Positions 26,712 through 34,989 are shown, counted from the stretch's first letter. The stretch: 64,000 bases of DNA from an uncultured bacterium (GCA_937996235.1 CALKVK010000009.1:186001-250000), one strand, 5' to 3'. The notes: generated by a model not told the origin, from the letters alone. A program made the numbers and translations.

Positions 26712-26908
26712 GGGGCCACCCGCTGAACGAGCCGGGGCCGCTTCGCCAGGAGGTCATCGAGCGCGTAGTGGCGAACCCCGCGCGCATCTCGAAACTCGCG
26801 GATCTCGCCCGCAGCCGCCCATCGCCGAAGCGTCCGCGCGGTGCGCCCGACAACGGCGCAAGCCCGGCCGACGCGGACGAGTTCAGGGGTCTCCGTGGCC
26901 TCCGGCAT
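26708..26908 (-). CDS. MerR-like excisionase/HTH protein
   Basis: 66 residues from an ATG with GGAGG five to six bases upstream; an in-frame start at 26935 would add nine. The protein has the HTH_17/MerR-N pattern: VRVGRACAVVGRTARTLRRWAAAGEI (helix-turn-helix) followed by wing HYALDDLLAKR. Small proteins of this class serve as excisionases or replication regulators of mobile elements. It is the first gene of the coupled primase operon apart from the 317-residue gene 63 bp upstream. Confidence 0.8.
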   Translation of the reverse strand: MPEATETPELVRVGRACAVVGRTARTLRRWAAAGEIREFRDARGVRHYALDDLLAKRPRLVQRVAP

Positions 26909-26970
26909 ATGTCCTCCGGCCGGGGCGTGGCCCACGGCAGAGGACAGGAGACACCGCGACTACGGCGACG

Positions 26971-27924
26971 TCATTGCGCAGACGTCGGAACTCTGCGCAG
27001 GGCGTGTTCCCGCTCGCGCGCGAGCTCCGCTTGGACGTAGGCCATCCACGGCTTGCTCCGTTCGAGCATCGCCCTCAGCGTTCCGCGCGTGGCGTCGGTG
27101 CAGTTCGGAACGGACGCGTCGCCATGGAACGCCAGGTCTGCGTGCCGATGCACGCGCCGCGGGCACGCGCGCTCGTGCCAGAGCGTGACGACGTTGCTCT
27201 CGCTCGCAAGCTCTCCGAAGCACTCTTGGAGCACGTGCGCTAGGTCGCACCAGAGGTAGGTCACGGCGAGCGAGTCCTGTGCTCGCGGCCACGTCGTCCA
27301 GTGCCGCTCGCCATCCGACGGCGCTACGGCTGCGCGAAGCATCTCGACTAGATCGACGTCGCGCATCCGAGCTCCGAAGCGAAGCGTGATGGCCCGTTCG
27401 TCGCGTAGTTCGTCGCCGATGCCAAAGCCGGGATCAATGCGAACTCCGAGCAGGTCATCAGCTTCCGTCGCGACCCAGCTCCCGGACAACGCACACAGGT
27501 AGAACCACTCCGCGTACTCGACCGGGATCGACTCACGCGCGCAGAAACCGACGAACGCGAGCGCCTCGGCCCGCTCGCTCCGCTCCGCCTCACTTAGCCC
27601 CGCGCCGCCGATCTCCTCCGGCACGACGGCACTCGGCGCCGGATCCCGGAACAGGTCGTCGATGGTCCCCGTGTCCTGCCCGGCGTCGTGCCCGCGGCGA
27701 CAGTCGTCCGCATCCTCGTCCGGGTCTGGACGCGGCGGCGGAGGCACGGACCGCACGGCCGCGAGGAACGCCACGGCCCGATCGAGTAGGCCGGGTTCGC
27801 CGCGACGCCGCTCTCGGAAGTGCTGGCGCACGTAGCGACTGGCTCGCTGCGCGAGTCGCCGCGACGCCTCGATGGCGTCGTCCTCGAGGTGCTCCAGCCA
27901 GTTCTGGCCCTTCGGCTTCGCCAT
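26971..27924 (-). CDS. hypothetical protein, first gene of the leftward element operon
   Basis: 317 residues. ATG 27924 was chosen because GGAGGGGAC precedes it; an earlier GTG-type extension to 28056 lacks this. The N-terminus KPKGQNWLEHLEDDAIEASRRLAQRASRYVRQ is helical and basic. Then comes a Pro/Asp-rich linker (PPPPRPDPDEDADDC) and a larger domain with AEALAFVGFCARESIPVEYAEWFYLCALSG and several Trp residues. Codon use is less GC-extreme than in chromosomal neighbours. No family recognised; location beside the repeat region allows a replication-initiator or regulator role. Confidence 0.6.
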   Translation of the reverse strand: MAKPKGQNWLEHLEDDAIEASRRLAQRASRYVRQHFRERRRGEPGLLDRAVAFLAAVRSVPPPPRPDPDEDADDCRRGHDAGQDTGTIDDLFRDPAPSAVVPEEIGGAGLSEAERSERAEALAFVGFCARESIPVEYAEWFYLCALSGSWVATEADDLLGVRIDPGFGIGDELRDERAITLRFGARMRDVDLVEMLRAAVAPSDGERHWTTWPRAQDSLAVTYLWCDLAHVLQECFGELASESNVVTLWHERACPRRVHRHADLAFHGDASVPNCTDATRGTLRAMLERSKPWMAYVQAELAREREHALRRVPTSAQ

Positions 27925-28071
27925 GTCCCCTCCACCGATGGGGGACGCCACCACGTAGCCAGGTCGACGGGCAAGCGCTGGTGGATGCGCTGTTCGGGCT
28001 GCAGGTCCTAGCCCGTCGACCGTGGCCGGAGCGTACGCGGCGACGGGGACACCCACCGGACCGGGGCAACC

Positions 28072-28171
28072 GATGACACATGACGGAACATGACGTCAGA
28101 TCCCCAAAATCCCTCATACGCGCGCGCATGTAGGACTTTCGGGAAATGGCGTCACGATGTGTCATCCGTCA
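28072..28171. promoter_or_regulatory. inverted repeat and TGACG cluster, candidate operator/origin
   Basis: GATGACACAT at 28072-28081 is repeated inverted as ATGTGTCATC at 28157-28166, with 75 bp between. TGACG/CGTCA occurs several more times (28082, 28091 within the palindrome TGACGTCA, 28150 and 28167). The spacer is the most AT-rich sequence of the element (CCCCAAAATCCCTCATACG). The region lies upstream of the leftward replication operon, so operator sites for an element regulator or binding sites for a replication initiator are both plausible. Confidence 0.55.
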
Positions 28172-28676
28172 TTCGGGAGGCTCCATGCGGTGCGTAGCCC
28201 CCCGGCAACGCCAACCCACTCGGCACGAGGACCACGTCGCCCGGCGGCTCCCCGCTCGCCGGAGGCGCACCACAAGATGTAGTCGCAGCTCGCTCGAGCG
28301 CGAGGACCGGCGCCGGCGGACCGTCGTCAGCGTCGAGTGCAGGACCACCGCAGACGCAGGCTCGCGCCTCGTGCAGTCGGGAGTGCAACCGGGCACCGAC
28401 CGCGGCGCGACCGGACAGTAACGGCCGGATCGAGCCTGAGCAGCCGCACATAGGACACACTATGCGACGTTCGTCTGTCCGATCTCGGCGCGGGCCGGAC
28501 CACAAGATGTAGTCCTCGCGCGGAGCCGCCGGCACCCCCCACCGTCCAACAAGTGACGGCGGGGTCAGTTGCTCCCCCTCCCCGGTTTCCACCCCCCGCC
28601 AACCCACGGCACGAGGTCGTCCCGTCCCCTCACCAGCGCGGGTTGCGCGTCCGCGTCGGCCGCCTACGCTTCGTGA
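28172..28676. other. non-coding control region with 16-bp direct repeats
   Basis: No coding frame here has product-like sequence. The stretch holds two exact copies of ACCACAAGATGTAGTC (28269-28284 and 28499-28514), 230 bp apart in direct orientation, and short AT-richer words such as CATAGGACACACTATGCGACG between them. It separates the leftward replication operon from the rightward operon and probably contains the rightward promoter. Confidence 0.55.
28269..28514. repeat. pair of 16-bp direct repeats
   Basis: ACCACAAGATGTAGTC occurs at 28269-28284 and 28499-28514 and I did not see it elsewhere in the window. Exact identity over 16 bp in a non-coding part of the element suggests protein-binding sites (regulator or replication initiator) rather than chance. 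Confidence 0.6.
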
Positions 28677-28937
28677 ATGCCCTTCGCCAACCCCGATCGC
28701 CGCCAGCAGTTCCAGGCCGACTACCAGCGCGGGCGCCGCGACGGACGCTGGGACCGCGTGAAGGACACGAACCCGACGCGCGACTACCTCTGCGGCTACC
28801 GGTACGGGCAGCGGGAGGCCGAGCGCGCACGGGCGGCCGAACGTCGCGACCGTCCGCCGACGATCGCCGACCTGTTCGCCGAGGACGCCGAACGGCGGGC
28901 CGCGGCGCAGGCGGCCCCCCACCCGTCGAGCACCTGA
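28677..28937 (+). CDS. small charged protein, first gene of the rightward operon
   Basis: 86 residues, MPFANPDRRQQFQADYQRG. A Tyr/Arg-rich segment, DYLCGYRYGQREAERARAAERR, leads into PPTIADLFAEDAERRAAAQ. The pattern suggests a short alpha-helical DNA- or protein-binding protein. No family recognised. It follows the repeat region directly and is 91 bp before the next rightward gene. Confidence 0.6.
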   Translation: MPFANPDRRQQFQADYQRGRRDGRWDRVKDTNPTRDYLCGYRYGQREAERARAAERRDRPPTIADLFAEDAERRAAAQAAPHPSST

Positions 28938-29028
28938 CGGCACCCTGCACGGCCATCTCGAGGCCCTTCGCACCCGCGGCCAACCCGTTCATTCGACCCG
29001 TCCGCGAGCGTCCGATTGACGCGGTAAG

Positions 29029-29715
29029 ATGCTCCGCGTGGCGAAGCACTCCGCGCCGTCAAGTTCCCGCGACCCGTGGCGCTGGCGTCTGCGTCTCGCG
29101 GCCGGGTTCCGCGGCAGGTTCGGCGTGACGTTCGAGGCGCTGCGCGAGTCCGTCGAGGTCGGCGGCTGGCGCGGGCTGCCGGTCAGGGCGACCGCGACGC
29201 TTGCCGCGCACCCGGACGCGCCGCCGAGCATGGCAGGCCCCGAGCGCATCGGCGTCGTCGAGTCGGTGCGGGTCGACGACGAGCAGCTCGCACTCGAGGT
29301 CACGGTCCGGTTCTTCCGGCGCCGCTCGCGTGCCCGCGACGTCGTCCACCGGCTCGCGCGGCTCCGGCTGCGGGACGCGCTCGACGACGAGCGGGCACCC
29401 GGGTTCCTCGGCTCCTCCGCGCAGCTCTGGACGTCGAGCCTCCCGGGCCGCGGGCGGGAGCTGCGCCGGCACGTCCTGAGGGTGCGGCGGTCGCTCCGCA
29501 TCATGCGCCGCGCCGACGCGGCGGCACTCGTGCAGGCGGGCGACGTGCGGGCCGTGGCCGCAAGCCGCGACGTCGCCGGGGCCCTTGCGTCGTCGGTCGC
29601 GGCGGACCAGGAGCTCGAGACCGGCCGCACGGGCGACCCGTGGGCGCGGTCGGTCGCGTTCGAGGCGTTGGACCTGGTCGATCGCCCGGCGCTGCCGTGG
29701 CACTTCGTTCCGTAG
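29029..29715 (+). CDS. hypothetical element protein, possibly virion-related
   Basis: 228 residues; a GTG nine bases downstream is an alternative start. The N-terminal third is beta-rich with GPERIGVVESVRVDDEQLALEVTVRFF, which recalls the 'G-x-V-x-S-x-R-V-D-x-x-x-L' strand pair of prohead-protease-like and head-assembly proteins. The tail SVAFEALDLVDRPALPW recalls their 'E-x-S-L-V-D-x-P-A' ending. The usual His/Ser catalytic residues are not in recognisable context, so I do not call it a protease. It is followed after 10 bp by the next gene, with an AGGAGG ribosome site. Confidence 0.55.
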   Translation: MLRVAKHSAPSSSRDPWRWRLRLAAGFRGRFGVTFEALRESVEVGGWRGLPVRATATLAAHPDAPPSMAGPERIGVVESVRVDDEQLALEVTVRFFRRRSRARDVVHRLARLRLRDALDDERAPGFLGSSAQLWTSSLPGRGRELRRHVLRVRRSLRIMRRADAAALVQAGDVRAVAASRDVAGALASSVAADQELETGRTGDPWARSVAFEALDLVDRPALPWHFVP

Positions 29716-29725
29716 GAGGGTTCCC

Positions 29726-30592
29726 GTGTTCGAGAACGAACTGCACGAGGTCACGTTCCCCGCGCTTCCGCCGGTCCCGTCCGGCGCGCGGCTCGTCCAC
29801 GAGCGACCCGGGCTGGTCGCGGCCATCGCGCAGCAGCGGGCGGCCGAGGACCGGGTGCGCGACGCGCTCCTGAAGGTGGACGCGCTCGAGGCCGCGGTCG
29901 CGCAGCTCCACGAGCGGCGCGCGGGTGTCCTGGCGCGGCACGCCGCGGGCGACGAGTCGGCGGCGCGCGACGACGCGCAGCTCCGCCGCGACATCGCGGA
30001 GACGCGCGACAGCCTGACGACGCACCGCGACGCGATCCCGGCTGCGCTCGTGCCGGCCATGCAGGCGGCGGCCCGCGAGGTCGTGGCCGCCGGCGAGGCC
30101 GCGGGCCGCGAGGTGGGCGCCGCGTTCGAGCAGCGCATCGGCGCCGTGCGGCACTACCGCGACCGGCTCGTCGCGGAGCTGCGCGCCGTGGACGGACACC
30201 TTGCGCAGCTCGACGGCGAGCTGCGGCAGGCGATCGGCACCGGGTTCGGCGTCGGGGGCGAGACCAGGGTCGCCGGGACGCTGCGCGAGATCCGCGAGGC
30301 CCTCGCGCACTCGCGTCCCGGGACGTGCGCCTCGCCGGCGCTCTGGACCGATCTCGCGGAGCTCGAGGACATCGTCGCGAACTACCCGCAGCGCGGCGAG
30401 CTGCGGTTCACGGTGGATCTCGGGTCGCACGAGTGGACGCCGGCCGCGAACGGCGAGACGGCGCGGGTGATGGGCCGCGGCATCGGTCCGGCACCCGCGA
30501 TCGCCGCGTGGGTCCAGGCGAAGCGCGTGCGCAAGGTCGCGCGCAGCGTGCCGGCCGCGATGGCGCCCGTGCCGGCGACGGCGGGAGCGTAG
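29726..30592 (+). CDS. coiled-coil protein upstream of the tail chaperone gene
   Basis: 288 residues from GTG preceded by AGGAGG. Nearly all of residues 35-190 is a predicted alpha-helical/coiled-coil region (AEDRVRDALLKVDALEAAVAQLHERRAG and DRLVAELRAVDGHLAQLDGELRQA). A shorter, more globular C-terminal part follows (LRFTVDLGSHEWTPAANGE). In tailed phages a tail tube or head-tail connector gene usually occupies this position before the chaperone and tape-measure genes, but the long coiled coil does not look like a tube protein. Function unknown; structural or scaffold role inferred from position. Confidence 0.55.
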   Translation: MFENELHEVTFPALPPVPSGARLVHERPGLVAAIAQQRAAEDRVRDALLKVDALEAAVAQLHERRAGVLARHAAGDESAARDDAQLRRDIAETRDSLTTHRDAIPAALVPAMQAAAREVVAAGEAAGREVGAAFEQRIGAVRHYRDRLVAELRAVDGHLAQLDGELRQAIGTGFGVGGETRVAGTLREIREALAHSRPGTCASPALWTDLAELEDIVANYPQRGELRFTVDLGSHEWTPAANGETARVMGRGIGPAPAIAAWVQAKRVRKVARSVPAAMAPVPATAGA

Positions 30593-30594
30593 TC

Positions 30595-30960
30595 GTGGGC
30601 ATCGTGCTCATCGACTCGAATAGCGAGCAGGACCGGCTCGAGCTCGGCGACGGCGCTGCGATCCTGTTCACCCGCGCACCCGGCGAGGAAGTCGCTCGCG
30701 CGCTGCACGACGCCGCGCTCCCGGACGGCGTGCCGGATCCGGTCAAGGCCGCGTCCGTGCTCATGGCGCGGCACGTCGTCGGGTGGGAAGGGTTCGTCAC
30801 GTCGAAGGGCGAGGACGTGCCGTTCTCGCGCGAGGCTGCGCCGCAGTTCGTAGCGCGTCTGCCGTACCTCGTGCGGCTGCGTCTGGACGCCGCGATCATC
30901 AGCATCGCGCGCTTCCCGTTCGTGCCGCTCGCGAGCGGGGAGGAGGCCGACCGTGCCTGA
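30595..30960 (+). CDS. tail-assembly-chaperone-like protein
   Basis: 121 residues from GTG 30595. After an N-terminal beta region (IVLIDSNSEQDRLELGDGA) the middle reads MARHVVGWEGFVTSKGEDVPFSREAAPQFVARLP. This matches the common phage tail-assembly chaperone pattern in which a Trp-Gly core is followed by 'G-x-x-x-P-F-S-x-E-A' and a helix. Such proteins bind the tape measure during tail assembly. The next gene is tape-measure-like and overlaps it by 8 bp, the classic order. Confidence 0.65.
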   Translation: MGIVLIDSNSEQDRLELGDGAAILFTRAPGEEVARALHDAALPDGVPDPVKAASVLMARHVVGWEGFVTSKGEDVPFSREAAPQFVARLPYLVRLRLDAAIISIARFPFVPLASGEEADRA

Positions 30961-32704
30961 GAAGATCGTGCTCGCGTACGACGTCCAGACGTCGAAGGCC
31001 GAAGCCGAAGTCAAGGGCTTCTCCCGCACTGTCGAGACTGAGTCGGCGAAGTCGGCTGCGGCCGCGGAGAAGGGCGCGAGCCGCGTCGAGACGCAGACGG
31101 CTTCGATGGCGCAGAGCTTCAAGGGCGCCGGGACCGCGATCAGCGCGGCGAATGCCTCGCTCGTGCTGCTCGGGCAGCAGGGCCCGCCGGCGCTCCAGAC
31201 GCTTGCGTCGGCCGCCGGCTCGCTCGTCGCGTCGGGCTTCGGCCCGATGGGTCTCGCGCTCGCGGGCGCAACGGGCCTCGTCAGTCTCGTCTCGGCGCTC
31301 GGCAACGAGAGCGAGGCGGCGGCGGAGAAGATGCGCAGCGGTCTCGAGGCCGCGTTGGCGTCCGGCAGCCAGCGCGCAGACCAACTGCTCGAACGCATCG
31401 TCGCGCTCAACGATCAGCTCGAGTCGCTCCGCAGCGGGCAGACGCTCGGCGCAGTAACGGCCGGGCGCCAGGTCGGCGAGATGCGCGACGAGCTCGCGCA
31501 GGTCTATGACGCGCTGAAGAAGCTCCGGGAGCTGCGCGACGCCGAGTTCGAGTCGCAGTACGCGAGTCTGCCGGCGGATCGCGCCACGGCCGCGGCGCAG
31601 CGCGACCGGTTGCAGGGCACGCTCAGTGGGATCCAGCAGCGCGCGGACCGCGGAAGCGTGCTCGCCAACGCCGACTTCGAGCTCACGACGTGGCAGCGCC
31701 ACACGCTGAGTCGCGACGAGATGTTCCGTGAGACCGAGACGGCTCTGCTCGACCGCATCGGCCAGCTCAGCACGATCATCAACCGCACGATCGCCGAGGA
31801 GACGAAGTCCGAGGAGGTCCGGGTCGCGCAGGAGACGCGCAAGCTCCTCGCGGGCGGCGGCGTCGGCATGGCGCGCGACATCCTCGGCCCGAGCACCGGA
31901 CTCGGCATCGGGGCAGGCCCGACGCTCGGCGGCAACACGGAGTGGCACCGGCTGTTCCAACAGGCGGATCTCGACAGGATGGCGCAGGAGGAGCGCGACG
32001 CCGCGGCGGCCGAGCGCGAACGCGCTGCCTCGCTCGAGGCCCGCCGCGCGCTGTTCGCGGGGATCTCGCAAGGCGACCCGACGCAGGACAGCACCAACGC
32101 CGAGCTCGCACGAATGCGGCAGGTCGCGGAGGAGCGCGCGCGTCTGTTCCGGGAGGCCGAGGAGCGCCAGGTTGCCGCGGTCGCGCGGGCACAGGCGGAG
32201 GCGTTCTCCGGGTCGATCTCCAATGCGTTCGTCACCGCGATCCACGGCGGCGGCCTGGCCGGGTTCTTCGTGCAGATCGAACAGGCGCTCACCAACTCGA
32301 TCGCGGAGGCGTTCATCCGCGGCGCCATCCAGGCGCTCGGCGTGCAGTCCGCTGCGGAGACGATCTTCAAGTCGCTCGCGAATGCGCTCGTGCAGGGCTT
32401 CGGCGGCAGCGGCAACGTCACGACGCCGAACGCGATCCCGAACCCGAGCGTGTCGGCCAAGCCGTTGTCCGCGACGTCGACGTTCCCCGAGGGCTTCTCG
32501 GGCGCCGACCTGATCCTCGACAACTACGGGGGCAAGGGCGCGTCGGCGCGCGGGCCGGAGCAGATCGTCGTGGTGATGGCGCCCGACGAGTCGGTCGCGG
32601 ACGCGATGGCGAACAAGATTTCGGCGGGCGGCGCGCGGGCGGTCGTCGCGCGCGCGCAGGGCCGCGGCGTCATGGCCGGCCGTCTCGGCCCGAGGCGCGG
32701 ATGA
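30953..32704 (+). CDS. phage tail tape-measure-like protein
   Basis: 583 residues from GTG with GGAGG upstream. Hydrophobic, Gly/Ala-rich helices near residues 65-120 (GPPALQTLASAAGSLVASGFGPMGLALAGATGLVSLVSALG, by position) are followed by long coiled coils (120-420) and a hydrophobic segment near 420-475 (SGSISNAFVTAIHGGGLAGFFVQIEQAL). The C-terminus VVVMAPDESVADAMANKISAGGARAVV is typical of lambda-type tape measures. Length would set a short tail of very roughly 80-90 nm by the usual 1.5 Å per residue rule. It would be the scaffold around which tail tube subunits assemble. Confidence 0.72.
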   Translation: MPEKIVLAYDVQTSKAEAEVKGFSRTVETESAKSAAAAEKGASRVETQTASMAQSFKGAGTAISAANASLVLLGQQGPPALQTLASAAGSLVASGFGPMGLALAGATGLVSLVSALGNESEAAAEKMRSGLEAALASGSQRADQLLERIVALNDQLESLRSGQTLGAVTAGRQVGEMRDELAQVYDALKKLRELRDAEFESQYASLPADRATAAAQRDRLQGTLSGIQQRADRGSVLANADFELTTWQRHTLSRDEMFRETETALLDRIGQLSTIINRTIAEETKSEEVRVAQETRKLLAGGGVGMARDILGPSTGLGIGAGPTLGGNTEWHRLFQQADLDRMAQEERDAAAAERERAASLEARRALFAGISQGDPTQDSTNAELARMRQVAEERARLFREAEERQVAAVARAQAEAFSGSISNAFVTAIHGGGLAGFFVQIEQALTNSIAEAFIRGAIQALGVQSAAETIFKSLANALVQGFGGSGNVTTPNAIPNPSVSAKPLSATSTFPEGFSGADLILDNYGGKGASARGPEQIVVVMAPDESVADAMANKISAGGARAVVARAQGRGVMAGRLGPRRG

Positions 32705-33048
32705 GCGGGGATCCGCCCGCCGCGCCGACGCTGCACCCCGAGGTCCGGCCCGTGGACGTCGAGGGCATCGCGGGCCGCCTCCGCGCGTCCGGACTCGTCG
32801 GCGCCGCCGAGGCGGCCGACGCGCTCCTCGCGTGCGCGCACGTCGGCCGGACCGTCAAGGCGCCGTTCTCCGCGACCGCGCGCGAGATCGCGCTGCGCGG
32901 CGCCGTGCTCCATGCGCTCCGCAGCGTCGTGCAGGGTTGCGAGCGCGTCGAGGCCGGGCTGCCCGCGTCCGATCCCGCCGTCACGTGGGCGCGCGCCATG
33001 CTGCGCGTGGTCCGCCCGGAGGTCGCGCTGCTCGAGGCGGACGCATGA
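32701..33048 (+). CDS. small helical protein, tail operon
   Basis: 115 residues, ATGA-coupled to the tape-measure stop. Predominantly helical: VEGIAGRLRASGLVGAAEAADALLACAHVGRTVKA, and a C-terminal helix AMLRVVRPEVALLEADA. No recognised family. The overlap at both ends (ATGA) supports the frame. Confidence 0.6.
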   Translation: MSGDPPAAPTLHPEVRPVDVEGIAGRLRASGLVGAAEAADALLACAHVGRTVKAPFSATAREIALRGAVLHALRSVVQGCERVEAGLPASDPAVTWARAMLRVVRPEVALLEADA

Positions 33049-33380
33049 GCACCGCGACCGAACCGGCGCTCGACGTGGACTCGCTCAACGCGCGGCTCCT
33101 GCGCGCGGGCGTGCCGCAGCGCGCTCGCGAGGTCGTGCTGCGCGCGCCCTCGGTCGGCCGCAACCTCGCGTCCGTGAACGGGCTCTCGCCCGAGACGGGC
33201 GACTTGCTCGCGCGGTCCGCGACCGTGGCCGTGCTGCGGCTCCTCGCGAGCCGCACGTCGCGCTACAGCGCCGCCGCGAGGTTGGCGTCCTCGTGCAGCG
33301 ACGCGACGGCGCGACAGCTCGACGCATGGGTCGTCGTGCTCGAGCGCGAGGCGGACGCGATCGAGAGCGGTGCAGCGTGA
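33045..33380 (+). CDS. small hypothetical protein, tail operon
   Basis: 111 residues. The sequence DVDSLNARLLRAGVPQRAREVVLRAPSVGRNL is followed by a helical region with LLASRTSRYSAAARLASSCSDATARQLDAWVVVLEREADAI (given by position, residues 62-103). Overlaps both neighbours by four bases. No family recognised; soluble and helical. Confidence 0.6.
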   Translation: MSTATEPALDVDSLNARLLRAGVPQRAREVVLRAPSVGRNLASVNGLSPETGDLLARSATVAVLRLLASRTSRYSAAARLASSCSDATARQLDAWVVVLEREADAIESGAA

Positions 33381-33721
33381 CGGGCGAGGACGACGACGAC
33401 GACGTGCGCGACGTCCTGGCGGGCGACGACAGCGCGTTGGACGACGACGAAGCCGCGCACGCCGCATGGATCGGCCGAGGTCTCCCGCCCGCGCTGGCGG
33501 CCGACGTGGACGCCGCGGCGGAGCTGTTCGGGCAGACGTTCCCGGACTACACGCCGTCGATGCTGCGTCTGCGCGCGTGGCGCACGGTCGTGCTGCACGA
33601 GGTCGTCGACGCGGCGTTCCGGCAGCCGTGGAGCGCCGAGCACCGCGAGGGCGCGCGCGAGGCGGTCGGCGAGGTGGCGGAGCTCCTCGCGTCGCTTCCG
33701 GTCCCGGACGTGCGGCCGTGA
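33377..33721 (+). CDS. acidic hypothetical protein, tail operon
   Basis: 114 residues from a GTG in a GTGA overlap. The first 25 residues are strongly acidic (GEDDDDDVRDVLAGDDSALDDDE). A helical globular part follows, with Trp at IGRGLPPALAADVDAAAELFGQTFPDY and a second helical region WRTVVLHEVVDAAFRQPW. The acidic start might bind basic partners or mimic DNA, but nothing specific is recognised. Confidence 0.6.
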   Translation: MTGEDDDDDVRDVLAGDDSALDDDEAAHAAWIGRGLPPALAADVDAAAELFGQTFPDYTPSMLRLRAWRTVVLHEVVDAAFRQPWSAEHREGAREAVGEVAELLASLPVPDVRP

Positions 33722-34020
33722 CCGGCACGAGGCCGTCGATCCAAGACGGCGCCGGAGCCGAGTTCTCGGGCGTGCTGCGCTGCGGCGCGTGCCGCGCCGT
33801 CGTCAGCGTCGGCCAGGGCCGCCGCCATGACCGCGAGCCGTGCGGCGCCCGGCGCGTGAACACGTACGCGCTGGCGCTCCTGACACTGCTCGCGTTCTCG
33901 ACGGTCGTGCTGCTCGTGTTCGTGCTCGTGCGCGTCGGGACGCTCGCCGAGCGCGTCGCGCTCACGCGGCAGTTCGTGGTGCCCGCGGACCCGGGCGACA
34001 TCCCCACCTCAACGAAGTAG
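33718..34020 (+). CDS. small membrane protein with an N-terminal Cys pair
   Basis: 100 residues from GTG 33718 (GTGA overlap). A short domain with LRCGACRAVV is followed by one strong membrane helix (YALALLTLLAFSTVVLLVFVLV) near residues 52-73 and a polar tail ending in DPGDIPTSTK. Holins often have a single or double helix of this kind, but the position of the helix late in the chain and the Cys pair are not typical. Function unknown. Confidence 0.55.
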   Translation: MTGTRPSIQDGAGAEFSGVLRCGACRAVVSVGQGRRHDREPCGARRVNTYALALLTLLAFSTVVLLVFVLVRVGTLAERVALTRQFVVPADPGDIPTSTK

Positions 34021-34029
34021 GAGGCCCCC

Positions 34030-34251
34030 GTGGCAGTTCTCGCGAACGCGACGATCAAGAAGGTGCGCTTCCTCGTGGGCGGCAGCGAGGCCGCCGTCAC
34101 GCTCCACACGGACGAGCCGCCGCCGGACGGCGCCGACACGGCGTGGACGGTGCCGGCGAAGCCGGACGGCGACCGCTTCCTCGCCGCGATGGGCGACGGC
34201 CTCAAGGTCGACGCCGACACGAGCACCGGCACGTACGAGTTCCACAAGTAG
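34030..34251 (+). CDS. small beta-rich protein, tail operon
   Basis: 73 residues after AGGAGG; MAVLANATIKKVRFLVGGSEA, then VTLHTDEPPPDGADTAWTVP and a Thr/Ser-rich C-terminus DTSTGTYEFHK. The composition suggests a compact beta structure, possibly a minor virion or decoration protein. No family recognised. Confidence 0.6.
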   Translation: MAVLANATIKKVRFLVGGSEAAVTLHTDEPPPDGADTAWTVPAKPDGDRFLAAMGDGLKVDADTSTGTYEFHK

Positions 34252-34265
34252 GCGCACCCGCGGTC

Positions 34266-34601
34266 GTGTTGACGTACCGCCAGCGGTTCCGCGTGGAGCC
34301 GTCCGCCCCGTGCGGCGTCTGCCGCGACCGGGCGTGGACACGCGACGGCGCCGAGTGGACGTGCCGTACGTGCAGACGCATCGTGCGCTCGCTCCGGACC
34401 AGGCGGCACCGCCGACGCAACGGCGACGGCGACCGCGCGAGCGCGGACGTGCCGCTCGAGGACCGCATCCGCCACGAGAGGCGCGTGCGGCTCTACGCGC
34501 AGGCGGCGCGGGAACTCGGGCTCCAGGCCTGGAACGCCGAGGAGCCGCACGTCCCGTGCTCCGGGCTGCTCGCGGCCGTGCCGCTCGACGCTATGCCGTG
34601 A
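34266..34601 (+). CDS. zinc-ribbon-like basic protein
   Basis: 111 residues from GTG 34266. Two cysteine pairs, CGVC and CRTC (in APCGVCRDRAWTRDGAEWTCRTCRRIV), form a likely zinc ribbon. An Arg-rich segment (RTRRHRRRNGDGDR) and a helical C-terminus follow. The protein could bind nucleic acid. Its last bases overlap, on the opposite strand, the 3' end of the minus-strand gene at 34591. Confidence 0.55.
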   Translation: MLTYRQRFRVEPSAPCGVCRDRAWTRDGAEWTCRTCRRIVRSLRTRRHRRRNGDGDRASADVPLEDRIRHERRVRLYAQAARELGLQAWNAEEPHVPCSGLLAAVPLDAMP

Positions 34602-34878
34602 CGGTGCGGGGCGCGACGCGGATCGGCTCTCCGCAGTCGTGGCACGTCGTCAGGTACGCGCGCGGGCTGACGCTGAACCGCAGCGGACTCGCGCACTCCG
34701 GGCACGTCCCGCTCCGCCACGCGCCCTCCGGTTCCCCGGTCCACGTCGCGCAGCGGGCGTTCGCCTGCCGCACGCCGGACCGCACAGCGGCGCGGATCAG
34801 GTAGTACCAGACGATGCAGTTCACCACCGCGCACGCCAGCGCGAGAGCGGCGACCAGCGCAGGCGACATGTTCCCCAT
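34591..34878 (-). CDS. small membrane protein with C-terminal zinc ribbon
   Basis: 95 residues; a second ATG at 34869 is possible. One N-terminal membrane helix (MSPALVAALALACAVVNCIVWYYLIRAAV) leads to a cytosolic zinc ribbon with CPEC and CHDC around residues 59 and 78. It is inserted against the direction of the surrounding operon, as is common for accessory ('moron') genes. The two zinc-ribbon genes here face each other and overlap by 11 bp. Function unknown. Confidence 0.55.
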   Translation of the reverse strand: MGNMSPALVAALALACAVVNCIVWYYLIRAAVRSGVRQANARCATWTGEPEGAWRSGTCPECASPLRFSVSPRAYLTTCHDCGEPIRVAPRTVTA

Positions 34879-34989
34879 GACGGCAGCGTAACCGCCCCCG
34901 AGCGCGTCCGGTGCGGTTCGTAGAATGAGCACCTCGAGCGGGCCGTCGCGGCACGGCTCGCGGATCTCTGGAAGCGCGAGGACTCCCCG

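Noticed and set aside
28269..28514. 16-bp direct repeats as NrdR boxes
   Set aside because: The sequence resembles the NrdR consensus in part, but NrdR boxes normally lie as a close pair upstream of nrd genes. The copies are 230 bp apart and no ribonucleotide reductase gene is nearby.
29029..29715. prohead protease annotation for the 228-residue protein
   Set aside because: Two strand patterns are suggestive, but the expected catalytic His and Ser context was not found.
33718..34020. holin annotation for the 100-residue membrane protein
   Set aside because: One membrane helix is present, but there is no lysin gene nearby and the N-terminal Cys pair is not holin-like.
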